DNA from: an uncultured Chitinophagaceae bacterium
GTDB lineage: Bacteria; Bacteroidota; Bacteroidia; Chitinophagales; Chitinophagaceae
Assembly: GCA_903841915.1 (NCBI GenBank)
Contig: CAIMKO010000453.1
Location: forward strand, 1 to 5,418
DNA: 5,418 nt
Direction: 5' to 3'
Position 1 is the first letter of the stretch. Every line of letters begins with the position of its first letter. This document shows positions 1 to 5,418 of this stretch, piece by piece. The position numbers were made by a program, and so were the translations under genes. The notes beneath the pieces were generated by a model. That model worked only from the letters and a program-made list of their open reading frames with translations. It was not told where the DNA came from and ran no database searches.

Positions 1-347
1 GCCGCATCACAGGGAGAAGTGATATAATTTCCACCTCCTTTAACTTGAATGCTTACACCTTTCTTTAATTGTTCAATGGTTTCTTCCGTTACTTCATTTT
101 TGACCTGAACCAGATAGGTTCTCTTATGCGGCACTTTACTTTCGAATAAAAGTTTGGTCACTCTTTTATTGGTGGTGAGGATCAATAATCCTTCCGAATG
201 ATTGTCCAATCTACCAATGGCATGAATGCCTTCGGGAAAATCAAAATCAATATCGCCTAATAAACCCACTTTATCAGGACTGATGAACTGCGATACCATA
301 TTATATGGCTTATGCAGAATAAAATAACGATAATGGGGAATATTCAT
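1..347 (-). CDS. rluE: RluE-like 23S rRNA pseudouridine synthase, 3' end cut by window edge
   Basis: Converts a specific uridine of 23S rRNA to pseudouridine in the cytoplasm (in E. coli RluE the target is U2457). Only the first 115 residues lie in the window. The sequence shows the RsuA/RluE family motifs in order: an opening strand with LHKPYNMVSQF (about residues 11-21), the catalytic-loop motif GRLDNHSEGLLILTTN (45-60) with the nucleophilic aspartate at residue 48, and KRTYLVQV (75-82), the usual third motif. There is no N-terminal S4 RNA-binding domain, since the catalytic fold begins almost at the first residue. This favours RluE over RluB, RluF or RsuA, which carry S4. The ATG at 345-347 places the first motif where the family has it. 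No Shine-Dalgarno sequence is visible, as is common in Bacteroidota. It is transcribed divergently from the GH130-REC gene, with no functional link implied. The family is secure; the exact RluE assignment is likely but rests on the missing S4 domain and motif spacing. Confidence 0.88.
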   Translation of the reverse strand, partial: MNIPHYRYFILHKPYNMVSQFISPDKVGLLGDIDFDFPEGIHAIGRLDNHSEGLLILTTNKRVTKLLFESKVPHKRTYLVQVKNEVTEETIEQLKKGVSIQVKGGGNYITSPCDA

Positions 348-369
348 AGTAAGTTAAACGTGAAAATAG

Positions 370-384
370 CTTATTTAAAATAAG
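370..384. repeat. Perfect 7-bp inverted repeat in the divergent promoter gap
   Basis: CTTATTT (370-376) and AAATAAG (378-384) are exact reverse complements around a single central base. The element lies 23 bases upstream of the pseudouridine synthase start and 125 bases upstream of the GH130-REC start, within the 162-base divergent gap (348-509). The one-base centre is too small for an RNA hairpin, so if functional it would be a dimeric protein-binding site. It is pure A/T except for the outer C/G, so chance is a real possibility in this AT-rich gap. Confidence 0.25.
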
Positions 385-509
385 AATTTCACAGTCTGTT
401 CAATTTTGATCTTTATCAGAACAGTTCTACCAAAGAATACTTTTATTAGAGCAATTATATTAATGATTTAAGTTAAAAAATCGATACATTTAATATACAA
501 TTTTCTCCT

Positions 510-2366
510 ATGAGTACTACGGTAAACCGCAAGCCAGTAAGCTTTACGAGCGATTCGAAACGAGTGATAGCAAGATTTTTTTATCCCGGTCCTGAAACCC
601 GTGTCCTATCTATCATTCAGAAGGTAAAAGATATGCCAGATGAAGCTGCAAAGCTTACATTGAATCAATCCTTACGTGATTTCTCTTCTCGTCATCGTAA
701 CATTTCTCGAATTTTTCAGAAGCATTTTTCCAGAATGCGGGATATGCTCAATGGTAAAGCAGGTGAAGTAAACGATTTGCCCGAATATAAAAGACTTCTG
801 ATCGGCGCTTATTTTACTTCAGAATACAGTATTGAATCCGCGGCATTCTTTAATCCATCCATGGTGGAAGATCCTGACCAAAGCGGATTGCAGGCAGGGC
901 AAAAAAGAGTGATCATCAGTTTCAGGGCAACCGGAGAAGGTCATATTTCATCCATTGTTTTCAGAGGAGGAATTTTGGATGCCGATAATAATCTGGAAAT
1001 AAAGCCAACCGGCAGATTGATCGATGAAGCAGAAGTAATCAAAAATTATATCTACAAAAAGGAAATATTTTGGCAGAAGTTAATTGAGATGCATGCAGAT
1101 CAGCCCATTGTTAACATTGTGATGGACAAACTCGGAAATGAATTTGATTATAATGAATTGAATAGTGCCATTGATCAAACAAGAAGGGCAATGAATCCCG
1201 ATGATCTGCAAAAGAAGATATTACAAACGATGAGTTGGTTGGGTGCTTCGCATTATGAGATCACTTTCTCCTTAGATACGGGCATATCTGATCGTGTCAT
1301 ATTTCCAATTGCTGCTGCAGAAAGCAACGGAATTGAGGATGCACGTTTCATGAAGTTTACGGATGATGATGGGAGAGAGCGATATTATGCAACGTATACT
1401 GCCTATAACGGATTTACCATTATGCCAAAACTGATCGAAACAAAAGATTTTTATCAGTTTAAAGTAATGCCGATACTGGGAGAGAATGCACAGAATAAAG
1501 GCATGGCTTTGTTTCCGAGAAAGATCAATGGCAAGTATGTGATGCTGTCGAGAATCGACGGTATCAATAATTATATCATGTTCTCAGAAGATATTAATTT
1601 ATGGGGTGATGCCATCAGAATTCAGGAGCCAAAATTCCCATGGGAATTTATACAGGTAGGTAATTGCGGTTCTCCTATTGAAACAAAACACGGATGGTTA
1701 GTGATCACGCATGGTGTGGGTACCATGCGTAAATATTGTATCGGTGCGATGTTGCTTGATCTGAATGATCCGACAAAAGTGATCGGAGAACTTACTGAAC
1801 CTTTATTAACGCCAAATGATGAAGAAAGAGAAGGCTATGTTCCTAATGTAGTTTATTCCTGCGGTGCCCTCATCAATAATAATGAATTGGTATTGCCTTA
1901 TGCCATGTCTGATACAGCTTCAACCTATGCAACAATTCATCTGGATGATTTATTGCAACAGTTGATCCCATCTAATTACAACCAAAGTTATTCTAATAAG
2001 AAAGCTCGTGCTCATATTTTAGTGGTGGAAGATGAAGTAATGAGTCAGAAGATAATTGCACAGATATTAAAATTTGAAAACTATGATGTAGAAATTGCAC
2101 CGGATGGAGTAGTGGCATTAATGGAAATCGGAAGAAAGAAATTTGATCTGATATTATCTGATATAGCCATGCCTAATTTGGACGGCTATCAATTACTTGA
2201 GTTCATTAAAAAATTAAACATCAGTATACCCGTTGTATTTCTTTCCGGATTCACCAGTGAATCTGAAAAAGTAAAAGGCCTCAGTTTGGGGGCAGTAAAT
2301 TATATCAATAAGCCCATTGATCCCCAAGAACTGCTGTTAGCAATAAGCAATATTCTGAACAGATAA
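510..2366 (+). CDS. GH130-family mannoside phosphorylase/glycosidase fused to a C-terminal response-regulator receiver domain
   Basis: GH130 enzymes phosphorolyse or hydrolyse beta-mannosides. Residues 16-75 form the helical N-terminal region of the long GH130 subgroup, with RVIARFFYPG and the FSSRHRN signature (58-64). The beta-propeller begins near 100 (IESAAFFNPS), is interrupted by a charged, probably helical insert (about 165-245), and continues with GIEDARF (274-280, carrying the acidic pair expected near the active site), NKGMALFPRK (329-338), MLSR (345-348), GNCGSPIE (384-391), THGVG (400-404) and EGYVPNVVYSCGA (441-453), ending near 487. After a short polar linker, residues 500-618 are a complete REC domain: acidic pocket E507/D508, phosphoacceptor D551 in LSDIAMP, S579 and K601 in NKP. 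No DNA-binding or catalytic output follows. There is no signal peptide, so it should be cytoplasmic. ATG 510 is the first start after an in-frame stop at 474. Phosphorylase versus hydrolase cannot be decided here. The last 30 bases overlap the convergent GT4 gene. Confidence 0.93.
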   Translation: MSTTVNRKPVSFTSDSKRVIARFFYPGPETRVLSIIQKVKDMPDEAAKLTLNQSLRDFSSRHRNISRIFQKHFSRMRDMLNGKAGEVNDLPEYKRLLIGAYFTSEYSIESAAFFNPSMVEDPDQSGLQAGQKRVIISFRATGEGHISSIVFRGGILDADNNLEIKPTGRLIDEAEVIKNYIYKKEIFWQKLIEMHADQPIVNIVMDKLGNEFDYNELNSAIDQTRRAMNPDDLQKKILQTMSWLGASHYEITFSLDTGISDRVIFPIAAAESNGIEDARFMKFTDDDGRERYYATYTAYNGFTIMPKLIETKDFYQFKVMPILGENAQNKGMALFPRKINGKYVMLSRIDGINNYIMFSEDINLWGDAIRIQEPKFPWEFIQVGNCGSPIETKHGWLVITHGVGTMRKYCIGAMLLDLNDPTKVIGELTEPLLTPNDEEREGYVPNVVYSCGALINNNELVLPYAMSDTASTYATIHLDDLLQQLIPSNYNQSYSNKKARAHILVVEDEVMSQKIIAQILKFENYDVEIAPDGVVALMEIGRKKFDLILSDIAMPNLDGYQLLEFIKKLNISIPVVFLSGFTSESEKVKGLSLGAVNYINKPIDPQELLLAISNILNR

Positions 2367-4601
2367 AATAACTTCTGTAGAAGGCGTTTCTGCTTCAAAA
2401 TATGGTGCAGCAATCAACCATGCCATATGATAAGCGATGGTGCTTTCAGCACCCTGGTTACGATTGATGCCAAATTCCTCAATGCCATCATTGCATCCTG
2501 ATGAATCAGTATCGTATAATGGCAGATCAAGATCATTATAACCAAGGAACCATTTGAATGAAGTACGTAACTTATCTGCAGATGCCTGATCTTTTTTCAA
2601 TTGGTTAATGCTGTCATACAATACAACCATTGCCATGGCATCTATAGGTTGTTGCGCAAACAATTCATAGTCTTCATCCATTCGCAACCATCTTCTGTTT
2701 CCTATTAATGAAAGGTGATCACTGAGGAAGCATTTTGATTCCAGAAATGCAGTGGTGGCATCTGCAACTGCTAAGAATCTTTCTGAACTGGTAAGTTCAT
2801 ATGCTTTGTACAATGCTGCAGGTAATAATGCATTGTCATAAGTAATGATCGTTTCATACCATTGCCAGTTCTCTTTGCTGCATGCATCATAACCATCGCA
2901 TAATATCGTTGCCAATTCGCTGATCATTTTTACAAATCTGTCCTGATCCGGAAATCTGTTCACATAATGATATAATCCCAAGATGCAATTTGCATATCCG
3001 CGCGGATGATTTAAATGTTTTATCTGATTGAGAGATCGGTGAAAAAGTTCATGTCCTAATTGGAACAGATCATCATTTGGAGCAAAGCGAACCATATAAC
3101 CTAGTGCCCAAATTGTTCTACCGAAAGCATCTTCAGAATGATCATTCTCGAATAGTGTATGCGAGTATGTCATGAAATTATCAAAGCTTCCATCTTTATG
3201 TTGCATATGATTAATATAGGAAAGGTATCTAACCGCTAGTGTTATGTATTTTGGGTCTTTAAATTGTTGGAAAGCCATCATGCTTAACAAGAGTGCTCTT
3301 GCATTATCATCCAGGCAATACCCTGTTTTATAATTTGGTGTACAACCAAGCGCATGTTGCAAAATCGCAGTACTATCGGTCAGCCTGAATAAATGTTGGG
3401 GGTTGAACGGAAAGTCGATCAATTGATATTGTAGATCAGTTGTCTGCGGTAGAACTTCTTCTGTAATTTTTTCAAACACATCTATATATGCTTTACCTAT
3501 CAATGGCCATGCAATGGAACGCCCATATGCATAGGCTTTCTGTTGCATTGTTTTTAGTTTCAATGGTTCATCGAGCAACTCTATTACTTGTTTAGCGAGC
3601 GTTGCTGAATCTCCAAAACCAAAGAGATTGCCCCTGCCATTTACCAATATTTCTTCGGCATGCCAGTATGGTGTTGAAAGAACTGCACATCCACCACCCA
3701 ATGCATAACAAAGTGTTCCACTGGTGATTTGGGCTTTATTGAGATAAGGGGTTACATAAATATCAGCAGATAAAAGATCGGTCACCAATTGAACCTCACT
3801 AACATATTCATCAATGAACTGAACATTGTTTATCAGATTTAAATTGCTGACCATCTGCGTTAACCATTCGCGGTATTCTTCACCTGCATGTCTAACCACA
3901 TGCGGATGTGTTTTGCCCATAATTACATACAATGTATCAGGATGTTTAGAAACGATTTCGGGTAATGCTTTGATAACAGTTTCAATCCCTTTGTTACGAC
4001 CGATCAATCCAAATGTGAGCATTACTTTTCTTCCGATCCATGTTTTGGGAGAGGCGGGGAGTGATGATCTCATTAACTCAAAATCAGGAACGCCATGTTC
4101 GATACAAGCTATTTTGGAAGAAGGCACTTCATACACTTCTTTTAAGAAATCAATGGCCAGTTCACTCATCACTATTAAACGGGAAGAATATGTAGCGATC
4201 TTCTTTAATACTTCTTTCTGATGAAAGTTTGGTTTCTGTAAAACGGAATGGAGGGTTGTTACAATCGGTATTTTGAGGAGACGCATCAATGACAGTAACA
4301 AGACGCCACTGTTCCCACCGAATATGCCGTATTCATGTTCGATCAAACATACATCTGCATCAGTATGATTGATATAGTTTGCAACTTCGATATAATCGCT
4401 TTTATATTGATCCCTTATGGTCTTAGTTACGATGGAAGGGTAATGGTAGGTTTGTTCAGTATCATTCATTGCTATTACTTCAATTTCAATATCTATTGAT
4501 TGAACTAGAGCTGCTTTTTGCAAGGCATTGATGAGGTTTTCAGTAAATGTAGCAATGCCACATTGCCTAGGCGGATAGTTTCCGATACAGATGATTTTCA
4601 T
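2337..4601 (-). CDS. GT4 glycosyltransferase fused to a C-terminal (alpha/alpha)-barrel-like domain
   Basis: A 754-residue cytoplasmic protein predicted to transfer a sugar from a nucleotide donor; donor and acceptor are unknown. Residues 1-380 are a GT-B fold GT4 domain: NYPPRQCGIATFTENL (8-23) is the glycine loop of this subgroup, EHEYGIFGG (88-96) follows, TLHSVL lies near 116-121, and TFGLIGRNKGIETVIKAL (196-213) opens the donor-binding half. At the usual EX7E site the sequence reads QITSGTLCY, with Q291 and Y299 in place of the glutamates; as I recall this is typical of the subgroup, not decay. Residues about 395-735 are a separate helical domain with GYCLDDNARALL (427-438), a YDNALLPAALYKAY segment (588-601) and NQGAEST (715-721). 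It resembles six-hairpin glycan enzymes, but its activity is unknown. The reading frame could begin two codons earlier at TTG (4605-4607), but the ATG at 4599-4601 gives MKIICIGNYPPRQCG, the normal N-terminus, so I chose it. It converges on GH130-REC with a 30-base overlap, suggesting a shared glycan pathway. Confidence 0.92.
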   Translation of the reverse strand: MKIICIGNYPPRQCGIATFTENLINALQKAALVQSIDIEIEVIAMNDTEQTYHYPSIVTKTIRDQYKSDYIEVANYINHTDADVCLIEHEYGIFGGNSGVLLLSLMRLLKIPIVTTLHSVLQKPNFHQKEVLKKIATYSSRLIVMSELAIDFLKEVYEVPSSKIACIEHGVPDFELMRSSLPASPKTWIGRKVMLTFGLIGRNKGIETVIKALPEIVSKHPDTLYVIMGKTHPHVVRHAGEEYREWLTQMVSNLNLINNVQFIDEYVSEVQLVTDLLSADIYVTPYLNKAQITSGTLCYALGGGCAVLSTPYWHAEEILVNGRGNLFGFGDSATLAKQVIELLDEPLKLKTMQQKAYAYGRSIAWPLIGKAYIDVFEKITEEVLPQTTDLQYQLIDFPFNPQHLFRLTDSTAILQHALGCTPNYKTGYCLDDNARALLLSMMAFQQFKDPKYITLAVRYLSYINHMQHKDGSFDNFMTYSHTLFENDHSEDAFGRTIWALGYMVRFAPNDDLFQLGHELFHRSLNQIKHLNHPRGYANCILGLYHYVNRFPDQDRFVKMISELATILCDGYDACSKENWQWYETIITYDNALLPAALYKAYELTSSERFLAVADATTAFLESKCFLSDHLSLIGNRRWLRMDEDYELFAQQPIDAMAMVVLYDSINQLKKDQASADKLRTSFKWFLGYNDLDLPLYDTDSSGCNDGIEEFGINRNQGAESTIAYHMAWLIAAPYFEAETPSTEVILSVQNIAYC

Positions 4602-4904
4602 AGTCAATTGTTTTAGGTCTTGGAAATCAATAGAGCCAAAAGCTGTTGATCATAATAAGTAATGTTTTGTTTTACCCTGTCTTTTGGTCTATTTGTTTGT
4701 AGCGGAAATCATGTCAAGAACTACAAGAACATTACAGTGATCTTCTAAATTTTATGCTGCCTGTGTAAAAACTTTAGGCAGTAACTAAAATTCATTTAAC
4801 AAAAGAATAGAATTAGTTAAAAAAGTAGCGTAGTGTATGTTATAGAATAAATGTAGTCGATTAGATTACAAAGGAAGCTTGATTTATGAATAAATACAGG
4901 AAAT
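4602..4904. other. Intergenic gap upstream of the GT4 gene, about 300 bases
   Basis: This stretch separates the stop of the hypothetical gene from the start of the GT4 gene, both on the minus strand. It must hold any promoter specific to the GT4 gene. I could not find a convincing Bacteroidota promoter (TTTG near -33 with TAnnTTTG near -7) on the minus strand. The nearest is TATTCTTTTG, read on the minus strand at about 4799-4808, with one extra spacer base. Besides the hairpin at 4755-4783 I see only a short AT-rich palindrome (ATTTAT/ATAAAT, 4882-4895). No coding sequence or RNA gene is visible. Confidence 0.6.
4755..4783 (-). terminator. Candidate hairpin, possible terminator or leader structure
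   Basis: CTGCCT (4757-4762) pairs exactly with AGGCAG (4776-4781) across a 13-base loop, and the outer bases can add a G-T and a T-A pair. It lies about 120 bases past the stop of the upstream hypothetical gene and about 155 bases before the GT4 start. On the minus strand the bases that follow are AT-rich (CATAAAATTTAG) but do not form a clean T-run, so a classical intrinsic terminator is doubtful. It could equally be a leader hairpin of the GT4 transcript. Confidence 0.3.
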
Positions 4905-5418
4905 TCAGCTTAATCGTTTCATTAAAGTATCATCAATCTTTTTAAAAAGATGATAAGGTTTATAGACCCTCCATTCGGGGATTTCCATTAATTCAATATA
5001 GTAGTTCAGTTTTTTCTTTTTAAAATCGTATTGTGTGGCTTCGGGCATATTCAATGCCACGATCCAGCCATTCTCTTCACTCACTTCTTCATACCATTCC
5101 TGATAATAGTCTCTGTCGCCGCTGTGAAAATTCAAAATGTTTTCGGTGATGAGGATATACTTAGTGATATTCTGTTTGGAAAAATGATCGATCACTTCTC
5201 TTTTCAGTTCCATGATATCATTTTCAATGGCATCATTCCATTCACCGATCATTTCAATGATGATAAAATTTAACTCGTAATCTACATCGATCACTTTCAG
5301 ATACAGGGTTCTGCTGCCGAAATCATCCCATTGCGGATGGATATAATAATTATAAACTGTTTGTGAGAACTCGAACTCGCTGTATTCGCGACCATAAAAA
5401 GGTGATCTTTTATCCTCC
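4905..5418 (-). CDS. Conserved hypothetical protein, 5' end beyond the window
   Basis: The minus-strand frame is open from the right edge (first full codon at 5417-5415) to a TGA at 4905-4907, giving the last 170 residues. A GTG at 5294-5292 could be read as a start, but the 41 codons before it are clearly protein-like (for example FYGREYSEFEFSQTVYNYY and HPQWDDFGSRTLYLKV), so the gene begins outside the window. The visible part alternates hydrophobic strands (LNFIIIEMIGEW, KYILITENILNF, GWIVALNMPEA) with charged helices (NDIMELKREVIDHFSKQ), suggesting a compact cytoplasmic alpha/beta fold. The tail is basic and ends MKRLS. There are no membrane segments. I recognise the pattern only as a conserved uncharacterised protein of Bacteroidota. 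The strand-helix-strand order loosely recalls SpoIIAA/STAS-like folds, but that is speculation. It is co-directional with the GT4 gene, but the gap of about 300 bases argues against a tight operon. Confidence 0.8.
   Translation of the reverse strand, partial: EDKRSPFYGREYSEFEFSQTVYNYYIHPQWDDFGSRTLYLKVIDVDYELNFIIIEMIGEWNDAIENDIMELKREVIDHFSKQNITKYILITENILNFHSGDRDYYQEWYEEVSEENGWIVALNMPEATQYDFKKKKLNYYIELMEIPEWRVYKPYHLFKKIDDTLMKRLS

Noticed and set aside
438..492. Bacteroidota -7-like elements TACTTTTA (438-445) and TACATTTA (485-492) upstream of the GH130-REC gene
   Set aside because: Each lacks the final G of TAnnTTTG and neither has a TTTG element at the right distance upstream (TTTG at 405-408 is about 29 bases from the first), so no promoter is called.
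2372..2383. Short inverted repeat CTTCT-GT-AGAAG just after the GH130-REC stop as a terminator
   Set aside because: The two-base centre cannot form a hairpin loop, there is no T-run after it, and it is coding sequence of the GT4 protein.
3826..4221. Plus-strand open frame of 131 codons
   Set aside because: It lies wholly inside the GT4 domain on the opposite strand, and its translation shows no family motifs; it is a shadow of the real gene.
4605..4607. TTG as the start of the GT4 gene
   Set aside because: The ATG two codons downstream gives the normal MKIICIGNYPP N-terminus, and the extra two residues add nothing.
471..4824. Shared 10-mer AGTTAAAAAA in both intergenic gaps (471-480 and 4815-4824)
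   Set aside because: It is low-complexity, and its orientation and distance relative to the two genes differ; expected by chance in AT-rich DNA.
5031..5273. Plus-strand open frame of 80 codons
   Set aside because: It lies opposite the hypothetical protein, whose frame stays open to the window edge and has protein-like composition; this is a shadow.
4905..5294. A short 129-residue gene starting at GTG 5294
   Set aside because: The same frame continues upstream without a stop to the window edge with convincing protein sequence, so the GTG is an internal valine.

Overview
The window looks like a stretch of a Bacteroidota chromosome, most likely from the Chitinophagaceae or a relative. The DNA is AT-rich, and the genes start without a clear Shine-Dalgarno sequence. 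The protein families (RluE-type pseudouridine synthase, a long GH130 glycosidase, a GT4-plus-barrel protein, and a small conserved hypothetical) fit that group. This placement is inferred from style and family recall, not from a marker gene. I see no mobile element, CRISPR array, tRNA or rRNA.

Layout: (1) positions 1-347, minus strand, hold the first 115 codons of an RluE-like 23S rRNA pseudouridine synthase cut by the left edge. (2) A 162-base divergent gap contains a perfect AT-rich palindrome. (3) 510-2366, plus strand, encodes a 618-residue protein: a full GH130 mannoside phosphorylase/hydrolase-type domain followed in frame by a complete response-regulator receiver (REC) domain. (4) 2337-4601, minus strand, encodes a 754-residue protein: an N-terminal GT4 glycosyltransferase joined to a C-terminal helical domain resembling (alpha/alpha) barrel glycan enzymes. 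Its 3' end overlaps the GH130-REC gene by 30 bases, tail to tail. (5) A gap of about 300 bases holds one hairpin. (6) 4905-5418, minus strand, is the C-terminal 170 residues of a conserved hypothetical protein that runs off the right edge.

How they may work together: the GH130-REC and GT4-barrel genes are the core of interest. One family breaks (or reversibly phosphorolyses) mannosides and the other transfers sugars, so the pair could make and recycle a mannose-containing glycan or storage sugar. The REC domain keeps its phosphorylation residues and has no DNA-binding output, which suggests that a two-component phosphorelay acts directly on a carbohydrate enzyme. That architecture is the strongest candidate here for something undescribed. 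The pseudouridine synthase and the hypothetical protein look like ordinary neighbours.
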